A stretch of DNA of 64,000 nt from Lyophyllum atratum. Taxonomy: Eukaryota > Basidiomycota > Agaricomycetes > Agaricales > Lyophyllaceae. The position numbers and the translations under genes are program-made. Location of the stretch: contig JACGCN010000018.1 of the NCBI GenBank assembly GCA_014905825.1, forward strand, positions 806,001 through 870,000, written 5' to 3'. Below the pieces are notes generated by a model that made no database searches, was not told the origin of the DNA, and saw nothing but the letters and a program-made list of their open reading frames with translations. Below are positions 1-10,690 of the stretch, one piece after another. Numbering within the stretch: the first letter of the stretch is position 1; each line of letters begins with the position of its first letter.

Positions 1-742
1 TTCAGACGGTCGCCGATTCCAGGCGCTGAAAACGAATACATTGCGCCGATGCCTAGTGGATGCTGATATGTTATTAATTGAGGTATCAGGGTGAACGACT
101 CCTTCTCTTGAAAAGTGTGCCTCTGGTGCTGATGGAAATGCCCTGATGGATAGGTAGTACGGCAATCACCTCATACCGCGGTCCATTCCGCTGTTGTCAT
201 TCAGGAGATTTGGCTCACACCTTCCTCGGGCACAACTGTAATGAGCGTTTTGTCACGTCAAGTTGAAACCTAGAACTCTGTGGCGTCGCTCGAGCATTGT
301 GGGGTTTATTACACATTTCAGTCCTGTCACCCCCTTTATAGGCGTTACTGACGGCCCCACTGCCAGCGAAACGAAATGCATATGTGAGTAACTCGATGCT
401 TGATCTATATTGGACTACTCACGGGTATGCACATGTAGTTGTGCATAAGCCATCGGCCATCAGACGCGTTGTTCCCCAATCGTCTTCGCGAGCGTTCATG
501 GAGTGTGGAACCGGGAACCATCGAAGCACAAGACAAGACAGGACATCACGTCGCCTTCTCGAGATCCTAAATGTCAAAGGATTGATATGCCACTGCTCCC
601 GAGTAAATCCATTGGGCTCGATCTTGACCACAGTCATATACTTATACCAGCTCTTCGACATGGATTACGGGTCCTGTTTTTTCCGTCTTCCATCGTGACC
701 CCCGATTATCCATCGTTCACGCCAAACTGCACATCCAGGACT
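1..742. other. No gene seen upstream of the first F-box gene
   Basis: I find no coding region I can support here. The open frame of the F-box gene extends upstream to about 503, but the protein start that fits the family is at 743, so the last part probably holds that gene's promoter and 5' UTR. The first bases may belong to a gene outside the window. Confidence 0.4.
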
Positions 743-2209
743 ATGGACACATCCTACCCGCATCCGCCCTTACACCGTCTACCTTTTGAGATTCTCTCCT
801 CGATTTTTCTTTGGTACAAACATCTTCACCACCCGTATTCCATCTTGTCCGACGACTCCTCCCAGCTCTATCACGACGATATTGACTCGTCCCGTAAGCT
901 TCCCGCTCCCGATCGCGCTCCCCTCCGAGACCTCCTCCTCCTCGGCTCTATATCTCATTATCTTCGTGCCGCCACCTGGGACACACCCTTTCTCTGGACA
1001 CATATCTCTCTGACTCTCCACCGCTCACGTCTGGCCTCCGAAATCTCTGGCCTCAATGCATGGCTTGCGCGAGCTGGCACATGCCCCATGCATATCCGGC
1101 TGCAGTGTGAGGGGGACGGCGTGGGATGGATCAAGAACCCACCGCTTGAGGCAGTAGATGTCATCACGAAGCATTCCCAACACTGGAAGGAGGTATGCTT
1201 AGTACTTCCACCGGTATGCCTCGTGCAGTTGGTGAACACGTGCGGAGATCCGGGGAGGCTGGGCATGCTAAGAAAACTGACGTTGCTGGTGCGACAGCAG
1301 TGGTGGGGCACGGCCGAAAAGCTGCCGATCGAAGCGTTCCGGGAGGCGGAGGGGCTAGTGGACGTAAACCTCTTCGGCATACCGCTCGACGTCGTCGACC
1401 TTCCCTGGACCCAGTTGACACATTTCCGGGGGCACCCCCTTAAAACTCGGGAAGTCTTGAGTGCGCTACGTCTAGCCACAAATCTTGAGTCTTACACCAT
1501 CGCATGTACACATGGGGACTCATACCATCTTTCATCTCTCCCTATCCATCACCCCCGCCTTCATAATCTGAAGCTCACAGGAAGGATGCTCGCGCTTCAG
1601 CAATTGACCTTGCCCGCGCTTAAGACCCTCGTGATCGAGTGCCCGGAGGGCGGCTTTATCTCGCATCATTTTGTGCGGCTAATGGAACGCTCAGGAGCCA
1701 TGTTGCGATGTCTGCAACTCACCATCGACTTTATACCGTCAGCACACCTTCTAGATTGTCTCGCCGCAACGCCAGCGCTGGAGGAATTGACGCTTTGCAA
1801 TCTCAAGGATAAAGTCCATTCGGTGTTCGTGGACTCTGTGCTTGAGAAACTCACGCTCAAGCCTGGGTCGGGAAGGGCAGCATTGGTACCACAGCTGCGC
1901 CACTTGGAAGTACTGAACTGCTCATGCCATTTTGTTGCACAAATGTTGGAAGAGATGCTTTGGTCCAGATGGAATCTCAGAGAGGATTTGGGCGAATGGC
2001 GCCGCCTTAAGTTTTTCGGACTGGAGGCGGGCTCTGTGAGGACTCCCACAATCTGTGACGATATCTTGGGGCTGCGCCGAATGCGAGCCATGAGAGAAGA
2101 GGGGTTGATACTTAAGGTTCGGACCGTCAATGACGCGGGACGGCAGCCTTGGAGTAATGTGGATTTTCACTTTGGGACGAGCAGGACGTGGTTGGGAAGC
2201 TCTAGATGA
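743..2209 (+). CDS. F-box-like protein with leucine-rich C-terminal region
   Basis: Single-exon gene of 488 residues. An F-box-like segment lies at residues 10-24 (LHRLPFEILSSIFLW), followed at about 70-90 by the RDLLLLGSISHYLRAATWDT stretch that marks the Agaricomycete F-box family, then a long region of irregular leucine-rich repeats. Known members recruit substrates to SCF ubiquitin ligases through Skp1; the substrate here is unknown. I chose the ATG at 743 because the F-box begins ten residues later, although the frame is open further upstream. It is clearly paralogous to the broken gene at 9554, sharing the order F-box, RSGxxLxxLxL and LRR. These families are large and fast-evolving, so a precise role cannot be given. 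Confidence 0.8.
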   Translation: MDTSYPHPPLHRLPFEILSSIFLWYKHLHHPYSILSDDSSQLYHDDIDSSRKLPAPDRAPLRDLLLLGSISHYLRAATWDTPFLWTHISLTLHRSRLASEISGLNAWLARAGTCPMHIRLQCEGDGVGWIKNPPLEAVDVITKHSQHWKEVCLVLPPVCLVQLVNTCGDPGRLGMLRKLTLLVRQQWWGTAEKLPIEAFREAEGLVDVNLFGIPLDVVDLPWTQLTHFRGHPLKTREVLSALRLATNLESYTIACTHGDSYHLSSLPIHHPRLHNLKLTGRMLALQQLTLPALKTLVIECPEGGFISHHFVRLMERSGAMLRCLQLTIDFIPSAHLLDCLAATPALEELTLCNLKDKVHSVFVDSVLEKLTLKPGSGRAALVPQLRHLEVLNCSCHFVAQMLEEMLWSRWNLREDLGEWRRLKFFGLEAGSVRTPTICDDILGLRRMRAMREEGLILKVRTVNDAGRQPWSNVDFHFGTSRTWLGSSR

Positions 2210-2777
2210 TGATCGCATCATTGGCTCGAAAACAGGCGTGCACATATTGAATGGACCGCCAAAACGTATCAGTCGACGTGGAGGGGCAGATGACAGGAGT
2301 ACGCCCATTGCTATGTGTGGATGTGTTTCACGTTACTGTACTTACAACTCCCTCACATTCGCTTTACTAGTTAGGACATGCTCCAAAAATACTTTCACGG
2401 GCAGAAAGCCTTGCGATTGACACTCCATTGTCAACATGATGCACCAATATTTCGGGTACTTGTCTCCTATGATTGCGATAGAATCGTCACTACTGAAGTA
2501 ACCTGCAGCGATATGACGAGGAATTGTGGAATGCGCCAAGGACACTGGGGCCCAGGGTCCGTCAGAAGTATCATGATGGAGACGTACATGCATTTACTGC
2601 TTTATATTATTTGGAATCTTCGGAATTAGACCTAACAATCCATATTGGAGCAGAACACTCCGCCTAAAAGGAACCGGAGGTTGCAACTGATAGCCTAGCG
2701 ATGAAACGGAAGTCCACAAAATCTCGCAACGCCCTACTACCTACGGCAGGCATCTAGACCCCGGCACGGAGGGCGAG
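2210..2777. other. Intergenic, convergent 3' ends
   Basis: This stretch separates the 3' ends of a plus-strand F-box gene and a minus-strand secreted-protein gene. No credible coding region or RNA gene is visible; it should hold both terminators. Confidence 0.4.
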
Positions 2778-3764
2778 TCAAGGAAAGAGCGGGTTTGGGC
2801 TAGCGGGTTCGGACGGGGGTGGGATGGAGCCACGTATCCGGTTCTGGTTCTGGCATTGCGCCGTGCAGGTACTAGCTGGGCTTCCTTCAAATGCGTCATG
2901 TCCCAAGACTTGCCCAACGCGACCACCGGGCATGATGGACCATCTGGTCACATTGCCAGACTGGAATGTCTTCGTCGCTGCTTCTGGGCTGTCTTTTCCA
3001 AGAAACATGTCGTGGAAGTTAACGGAATCCTTTGACTTGGAGACTGCGCCGAGACCGTCCTGATTTGACATGCAAGTGTTAGAATCCTTGCCACTCGTTC
3101 CAGGACTATGGGTACTCACAGTGATTAAGACCTTCCCAAGGTCCGGGTCGACGAAATAGAACATATTTGGCCCAAGGACGTGCTCGACAATAGCAGATCC
3201 AGACATCTCGGGTTCGATTTGGAGGCCTGCCCCTGTGGCGATATCGTTGATCTGGAACTTGATTCAAAATATCAATAACAAAACAAATTGCGGACGCTTC
3301 GTAACGTCTACCTTATATTTTCCACCAGCGCAAGTAAAAATTAGCTTAGCATCGCCTCCGCGAACCTCGATTTGTGAGAGGAGTAAATTGTTGAGCGTGC
3401 CGGGGGTGAAGACAGGAATCTTGCTGATGAAGATAAGGGTGGGCTTGGACACCAGGCGGAGGTCGTTGACTGCACCCGTGAGGAGAAAGTTTCTAAGTCT
3501 ACAGCTACATTTCAGTATGCAGATAGGGTTCGAGATGGAGGGTCAGTCTCACCCAAGGGTGGCGACGTCAATATCGAACTGCATGTGGATGCCGCGAACT
3601 TGGATGGTTCCGACGGGCTTCACGTTCTGCATCTTGATGCTCTTGTCATCTACGGGGTTGATAATCTGGCCATTGATAGTGACTGAAATGTCGCCCTGAG
3701 TAGATTTGCTAAAGGCAAGAGACGTGAAAGTAGCGAGTACTAGAGCTAGAGCAGATATTTTCAT
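2778..3764 (-). CDS. Secreted protein of unknown function, four exons
   Basis: Exons 3764-3553, 3498-3312, 3257-3120 and 3059-2778 join in frame to 272 residues; the introns are 54, 54 and 60 bp with GT-AG ends. The N-terminus is a typical signal peptide (residues 1-19, ending LAFS), so the product probably enters the secretory pathway. The mature part is beta-rich in appearance, with repeated hydrophobic alternation (TLIFISKIPVFTPGTL, LIFTCAGGKYK) and only a few Cys. The C-terminal exon is polar and ends in a Pro/Ser/Asn-rich tail. I do not recognise a catalytic motif or a family. The start is fixed by the signal peptide. Confidence 0.75.
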
Positions 3765-6085
3765 GTTGGCGCAGAAGTGGATTCGATGGTGTCTAACTCA
3801 CCTCCTTCTTCGACGCTTATAAGGCTTTTGGGGTCTGTGCCAAGAGCCTTTGGGTGGCAGTCAAGCCACACATGGTTGATAAAGTATCCACGGGTGGTGA
3901 ACATGCCCTTCGTCCATCTATTTTTAGCCCATTCACCTCGATTGGTCTCTCTGCTTCCCTTGATTATGCTTCCGCTACTCGTCTGTCAACGACAACCATG
4001 CGTACAGCATCAAACTGCGTATTGACTCACAAAATATTGCGGAAGTCCTGACGTCTTTGAGAAAATCACCCGAGCGACAATCCGATGCAGACGTCCCTCC
4101 TCCTTCCACCAGTCACCACATCATTCTTCTGGTGAGGCCGTCCGCGCTTGGTGACTTCTAATCTCCTCAAATCCAGTCTCCTGACTTAGTTAGACTCTGG
4201 CACCTTTTCTTGGCCCAAAATCAACCATTCACTCTCCACAAAACTTGCACGACGCCTCTCACGACGTACAGATATCTGTCATTTCTTCGGCTTGGCTTCG
4301 CATGCTCAAGTATATCAACGCTTGGGTTTGAAAGCGCCACGACCCATAACAGTGCCCGGGACTATGAATATCCATCTATATATCAAAAATATTAACCACG
4401 TTACTGAATTTAAGCCAGAACCGAGTTCATACCGTTGAGCTCAAAAAGCTCATGGTGTAGAGCGGAAACCTCCGTGCCATATCATGTAATCCGAGTTTTC
4501 ATCTTGGGTGCTGGGAGATGTTGTGTGCTGGAACGGCTGAATGCGTTAACTGAGAAGGCAGTGCAATTTGGGTGGAACTTGCCTTTGCCAAGCCTTGGAA
4601 CACGTAGCTTTCGGGTGAATTTGCTGGTCATGTGCCAACGCTCTGAAGGTTGATTTCGGTAACTTCGGTTTTATACAGGACTTGCGGGATCTTTCTTTCC
4701 ACCGATAAACCAAGTTACCGCCCACGGGTAGTACAAGTTCGATGATAGCAGGGAACAACAAACAGATCTATAAATAGCTTCAGCTAACTTTATTTGTCCT
4801 TCCCGAGTATCGCGGACCCTTAAAATAAATAGTCAATATAGGAGAATATAGGATACCAATGCGTTGACCAACAAGGAACAGAGAGCAGACGGTATACGCT
4901 CTCTAGGCTACACTCATACTTTTCGATTACTCTCCAGATGAACTATCTTTCTGGCCAGCATAGCCTCGCTCATCTGTCTTCAAACACACGAACATCACCC
5001 TTGGAAGCTTCGAAAGCCGATGGCACGCAACTCTTCTTGATTGGTTAAATAATTCCCACTTGGTTGCCCCGCCTCATCCTTGTCTGTCGTGACACTGCCT
5101 CAATGCCCCACCTAGTCAGCATTAACAGCAGCTTTTCCCCCGCTCCATGTCCACACAGATCCATCGCCACAACGTGTACCCAGCCCATCTTATCGCCACA
5201 TTCGGTCAGGCGACAAAATCTAAGTTTCTGATGTGTTTTACCAACCTCAAATTGGTGCCGATCTCACACGCGATAGTCTTTCTTCTTGGGCGTCTTTTCC
5301 GTGGAAGCGCAAGACGATATAGATTCCGTCATCTCTGTGGAGGTTGCTTCCACATAGGGTGTCAGCTTCTCATACACGCTGTCTGCCTCAAATCGCCTGA
5401 GGGATTCTCGAAGGCAAGTTCGTCATTCGACCGTCACTATCTCTACGTTGGTCGTCAGATGCTGGTCGCACTCGGCCAAGTCCCTTCTCTTCACCAGTTA
5501 TTTAACTGGTCTATTCAGATTCCTCACTACATACAAGGAGTAATACGACAGAGACCGCTCAAAATTTCCACCTGTGAATACCCACAGTCCATTGCTTACA
5601 ATGCAAACGCCACGGATATCTGGCAATGGAATTCTGAGGAGTGGACGAGCTTGGACGAGCGCTGCACCTACGTGAATTGACCACCAACATCACGTCAGCC
5701 ACTGAGAGTCTTTAGTAAGGACTTCTACGTATGCAATGTATCCGACCTATGTAGAACTCTGTGCAGAGTTGGGATTTTCCAGATGCAAGCTTCCGAAGCT
5801 TGGGAAACGAGCTGATTTGCGTATGGGAGACATCTCTACTGAACTTGACCCAGTTGAAACGTTGACAAAGGCGTTTTTGTGTGTCTAGGACAGCTTCTAC
5901 CTTGATCAATTGGGTAATCTTAAGAGGTATGAGGCTTGAGCCATAGGCTGGACTCTGGGTTGTGGAAGATGCATGGAATCTGCGGCTGTGCAGTTGCTTT
6001 GTCTGCGCCTGAAGATCCAAATAACGGATTGGCGCGGAGATCAATCAGGACGCGTCACGGTTCCTTCACGACTCCTAACCCAGAC
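3765..6085. other. Gene-poor stretch, possible decayed F-box fragments
   Basis: No intact gene is supported. Between about 5640 and 5960 one plus-strand frame gives phrases reminiscent of Agaricomycete F-box proteins (ALHLRELTTN, NLTQLKR) but is broken by several stops and shifts frame, so at most it is a relic. A 177-codon open frame at 5147-5680 has no family resemblance and poor coding character. The last 100-200 bp must include the promoter of the p47-like gene. Confidence 0.3.
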
Positions 6086-7677
6086 ATGAGCGACAACGAC
6101 AACACCAATAACCCAAGCGGAGGCGGTAGAACTCTAGGAGGTGGTGCTGCGGAACCTCTGCCTTCATCATGGTCTCGTCCAGCACAAGCTCCTAGAGTAG
6201 GTCGCATTGGAGATTGGTCAGGGTATGTACATACATTTGCCCTTCTTTGATCCTGATTTTATGGTATCTAGGAGTAGCAGAGGATCAGGTGGCCCCGGAG
6301 CCTCGCGATTTGGGACCATTGGTGGCCTCTCCTCGGAAGGCGGTGGTGGTCGCGGAGGGCATGCCGGGCATGGTCATGCGCCAGAGGGTGACAGTGATGA
6401 TGACGACGAAGACAAGCGAGAACAATGGTTTGCTGGTGGTGAGCGCAGGTTCGTGCTCTATTAGAAGATCGCCAAAGATCGGGGCTGATTGCCTTCCTGT
6501 ATATGTAGTGGGCTTTCAATTGAAAATCCCGATCGCCCAAGTTCACGTATACCGGGGGGGGATATGGTCCGTGATTTGTTGCGCCGTGCTGCTGAGTATG
6601 TCTATATCGCATGCCATGTCGCCAAAACGCTCAAAGCTTAATTTTCTTTTTTCTCCCTCACTTGTGTCGTTGGTGAAAATAGAGCTGGACCGCCACCAGT
6701 TGCCACTACATCCAGCACATTCAGCGGAGGCGGCCACACACTTGGGGCCGACGATGTAGAGAGCACTTACATTCCTGATCCCAATGCGCAGCCTGGTATG
6801 TTACATGCCATCTTCTTGTCAAAGTAGCAAGGAGCATCCGACTCATTCCTTATTCGCAGAGGACGAAGTCCCCGTTATCCGCCACCTGACGTTCTGGCAA
6901 GAAGGCTTCACCGTCGAGGATGGCGAGCTCATGCGGTACGACGAACCTGGGAACTCAGAGCTGCTTGCACAAATCAACGCCGGGTATGTCTATTTTGACG
7001 GATGGCCGCCCGAATATGTGTCCTGACTAACAATTGGTGTTGCGTCAGCCGTGCTCCACCCTCGATCCTCAATGTCCACACCAACCAGCCTGTCGAAGTG
7101 CGTATCACGAAGCGAACCCACGAGCCTTATGTCCCTCCAATGGGCGGAAAGGCCTTTGGTGGTTCAGGCCACCGTCTCGGTGCTCCCGTACCCAGCTTCA
7201 CCCCTGCGGGCGGGGCCTCAGGCTCCAGCTCGATGCCCGGTGGCTTCCCTCCGTCTGTGCCTGTAGGTGGTCCGTCCATGGGTGTTGAGCGGGAGAGCAT
7301 CAGCGCGCGCTTTGAGGTTGATCAGACGCTGCCTACGACGAGTGTGCAAATTCGGCTGGCGGATGGAACGAGGTTTGTTTCTTGTTATCTGTATTCGCGG
7401 ATATATTGATGGACGCGTTGGGTGTAGGATCGTGAGCAGGATGAATCTGACGCACACGGTACAGGATCTGAGAAACTTTATCAGCGCGTGCGTATATTTT
7501 GTTGTCCTGCGCTTCATTGTAGTCATGCTTAAGTTTCATTACAGGGCGCGCCCGGAGAATGTCACACGCCCGTACACGATCGGCACGACATTCCCAAACC
7601 GCACGCTTGAGGATGTCAACGCGACGATAGAGGGCGCAGGGCTCGTGAACAGTGTCATTGTGCAGCGGTGGGTTTAG
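6086..7677 (+). CDS. p47/Shp1-like SEP-UBX protein (Cdc48 cofactor) without UBA
   Basis: Eight exons (6086-6222, 6272-6448, 6509-6595, 6683-6795, 6860-6983, 7049-7372, 7428-7487, 7545-7677) join to 384 residues. Family hallmarks occur in order: GGGRTLGG and GRIGDWSG near the N-terminus, an acidic stretch before [17 protein letters not shown] with IPDPNAQP, an SEP domain (about residues 170-245, [18 protein letters not shown]) and a C-terminal UBX domain (about 302-384, ending SVIVQRWV). Shp1/p47 proteins bind the AAA ATPase Cdc48/p97 through UBX and SEP-flanking motifs, acting in membrane fusion, protein phosphatase 1 regulation and proteasomal delivery. The N-terminal UBA domain of canonical p47 is absent: the start lies directly before the linker and no UBA exon is seen upstream. 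A shortened tandem copy follows at 8014. Confidence 0.9.
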
Positions 7678-8013
7678 GTGTGTATAATATGAGTATGAAT
7701 CACCAATGAATGAGCTATGTTGTATGAATACTACTTGGATTGAAGTCAAGTTGATTGATATAGTTGCTATGCCAGGAAAATCCGTTCTCTTTGCAATTAT
7801 TCGCTCCACCCAAGTCTGCGCACCAGCGCTCCTCCTCTGACATGGGGCCCTTTCGCCACTCCTGCCAACGTTTTAGCAACAAGTAAGAGCGAGTCGTGTA
7901 TAGCAATAAACGTGACGTGACGTGACAAGTTACCACTGGCACTACCGACCTAGCAACCGTGAGGCTTATAGTAGCTTATCATTGACAGCTTTACTTCTAC
8001 AGTTTTCACAAAG
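7678..8013. other. Spacer between the tandem p47-like genes
   Basis: This stretch of 336 bp holds the 3' UTR of the first copy and the promoter of the second. I see no further coding signal. Confidence 0.4.
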
Positions 8014-8992
8014 ATGAACGATGAGGATGGTGCCAATGATGCAAGCAGAGGCGGTCGGGCACTAGAGGATGTTGCAGAACCTTTGCGCTGGTCCTGGTCT
8101 CCTGCAGTACAGACTTCCAGGAAGGGGGATTACGGTGACGATGATAATATAAGGAAATTGAATCGAGAACCACAGTTTGCTGGTGATGAGCGCAGGTTCG
8201 TCTTATTCTATGAACTAAATCGCCAATGATCACGCCCGTCGCTGATCGTGCCACTCCCGTCTGTGTAGTGAATTTTCGATTGGGATTCAGAAGTCAGATA
8301 GCCCTTCGCCTATCTCTAGTGGTGATACGATCCGTGCGCTGTTGCGCAATGCTGAGTATGGCTCTGTCGCATCCCGTGCCCTCACACCACTTAAAGCTTT
8401 TCTTCTCTCATTTCCCTCTAAATTGCGTCTTGGTGGAAATAGAGCTGGACCGCCACCACAATGGCCAATCGCCACTTCATCGAGCGGAGGCAGCCACACA
8501 CTCGGTGGTCAACATGCCGAGAAGATGCAGGTTGGTGATCCCAACGCGCAGCCAGGTATATTCAATGAACTCCCCTCCTGCAAGAAGCAAGGAACATCGG
8601 ACTCATTCCTTACTTCCAGAAGATGAAGTCCGCATGGCCGTGATTCGCCACATGACATTTTGGCAAGAAGGCTTCACAATTGAGGACGGCGAGCTCATGC
8701 GGTACGACGACCCGGTAAACTCGAAGGTGCTTGCAGAAGTTAATGCCGGGTAAGGATGTCTACATAGACTGCTGTTACAAAATGTCGACCGACTTACCAT
8801 GGATCTTTTGTTAGCGGGGCTCCACCCTCAGTCTTCAATGTCCTCCCGGGCCAGTTTGTTGAAGTGATTGTTACGAAGCGTATCGACGAGCCTTATGTTG
8901 CCCCTACACGCGGTTCCACTACGGAGGACAATGGCGAGGGCTGCAACTTGATGCCTTGCATCCGCGCCCTTAGGCGATTTGTCTGTGGGTAG
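8014..8992 (+). CDS. SEP-domain-only paralogue of the p47-like gene
   Basis: Five exons (8014-8195, 8269-8355, 8443-8555, 8620-8749, 8815-8992) join to 229 residues. The sequence tracks the upstream gene through the linker (GGRALEDVAEPL, QFAGDERS), the SHTLGG motif and the SEP domain (about residues 125-205, [18 protein letters not shown]), but stops soon after and has no UBX domain. Three introns have exactly the same lengths as in the first copy (87, 64 and 65 bp), which shows tandem gene duplication. The first intron of copy one has no counterpart, and that part of the protein is shortened. Decayed traces of the next exon follow the stop (an APTFTS stretch near 9095). All splice sites and the frame are intact, so it may be expressed as an SEP-only protein; a pseudogene is the alternative. 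Confidence 0.7.
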
Positions 8993-9553
8993 GGGTACTA
9001 CAGAGCTTGCTTCAGATGGCGCCCACCATCCTGAAAGGAAAAGACTTGGTGGCAACTTCTCATCCTTCATATTTCAATATGCATTTGAGCGTCCAGCTCC
9101 TACCTTCACAAGTCTGCACTAACTTAGATCGGTGCTCCACCAACAGTCACAGTCAATGGCGGAGCATCGATGTTATAGCTACAGGATTTGGAACGGCGTG
9201 TAGCCTGTGGAAACCTGTGGAATGTTGAATTTTGTCCGCGTATGGTGCCGTAAGCTGTAACAGATCTTGCCATCGGATGCTAATTACATTGAACCTGAGC
9301 TTAGACATACACAGGCCTATCCGTTGACGAGCCACTTGCTGGGATGGTGTGAGATCATAAAAGAGCACACTACTGCGTACTCTACGAAACCTGACCGAAA
9401 CCATGAAGGGTCATGGTGATCATGTTCGACATGCGCATCGCACGTTGCCTGCACGTTTCTTATCACGAACCTGTTAAATAGGTTACAAGGAAATGAGGCC
9501 TACGCACCTCGCACTAAAGGACCTCCCTTCGTCTTAGTCCATCCTGACCGCTA
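8993..9553. other. Decayed 3' part of the SEP paralogue and spacer
   Basis: Short out-of-frame matches to the Pro/Gly-rich linker that follows SEP in the upstream copy are visible to about 9190, for example a frame reading AFERPAPTFTS. No UBX-coding sequence remains. The rest is presumably the promoter of the former F-box gene at 9554. Confidence 0.35.
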
Positions 9554-10690
9554 ATGGGTCGCAAAAGCAAGAAGTCTCGATGCTACAGACCTCGATGCTA
9601 CATCCTCCGCCTTCCCTTCGAGCTCCTCTCGGAGATATTCCTAGCCTATCACCAGCGTGTGCATTACCCATCCAGCCTGCATAGCCCCACATACCGTATT
9701 CCCCCCAACAACGAAACAATCCGGGAGCTTCTCGTCCTTGAAAGGGTCTGCCGTGCCTTCCGCATCACCGCCCTGGAGACCCCGCAGCTCTGGACTCGTA
9801 TTGCACTTACTATCACCCAGACTCAGGTATACGGCAGCTCGAAGCTGAAGTGAGGGGCTTCCAAGCGTGGCTGCCTCGTTCTGGCACGCAATGCGGGCTC
9901 CAGATTTATATCAAATGCGCTTCGGACAATGTACTGAAGGACTCTGTAAAGATGTTCTTCCTATTTGAGGTGGTGAAGATACTTGCGCTATACTCTCGGC
10001 GATGGCAAGAGTTGGGACTGCTGCTCCCGGAGGCGTGTTTTTGGCGGATGCGGAATTTATTGCCTTTGAATGCTCTTGGAATGGGGTTGGGTACGCAGAT
10101 GCCGATGTTGAAGAAGGTGGTGTTGTTTCGGTGGTGGGAAGACGATCAGGATGACTCCGCCTCCGAGTCGATGACAGAAGACGAGATAATCGATGTGTTC
10201 GCAGAGGCAGAACTTGAAGAGGTATACCTCTCTAGGTTTGCACTTGATATGTGGGTCGTTCCGTGGGGTCAGCTGTTGCGCTTTCAGGGGCATCGAAACA
10301 CTGTCGAAGACATTTTAGAGATGCTCCACAATGCGCCACAACTTGAAGAGTGCACCGTTACGTCCACAGTCGATGACAGCTGGGGCCTGCCACTGTCCGC
10401 CGCAAATTTACCCCGTCTTCGATCGTTGACGCTAGACATACGTAGGAGCAGCACGCTCATTGATCACCTAATCCTCCCCGCTTTGGAGAATCTGGTGCTT
10501 CAGATGGTCGAGAAGGGTGGTGATTACGACGAGGATGACCCGGAAGATATGGATTCTGAGGATGAGGATGAAGCCGTTGGGACTTTCGACGCGACCGCCT
10601 TCGTGGGCTTCATGCAACGGTCGGGATGTGCACTCCAGCGTCTCCACTTGTGCGTACAATTCATTACCGTCTCAAGGCTGACGTGGAGAC
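9554..10690 (+). pseudogene. F-box pseudogene, frameshifted and 3'-truncated
   Basis: The N-terminal frame (9554 to about 9830) encodes an F-box-like protein (LRLPFELLSEIFLAYHQR, RELLVLERVCRAFRITALET). The continuation AEVRGFQAWLPRSG is in another frame from about 9832, so one or two bases have been gained or lost near 9830 and the native frame stops at 9853. The second frame then follows the family to FMQRSGCALQRLHL (about 10640), where the match to the intact gene at 743 ends around TVSRLT. Roughly 170 C-terminal residues are missing and the sequence runs into the retroelement. Two independent lesions make a pseudogene the best call. Confidence 0.75.

Noticed and set aside
1664..2130. Minus-strand open frames overlapping the F-box gene
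   Set aside because: Shadows of the plus-strand gene with no family features.
5147..5680. A 177-codon plus-strand open frame
   Set aside because: No family resemblance, no consistent coding character and no supporting introns; neighbouring frames show only vague F-box-like phrases with stops.
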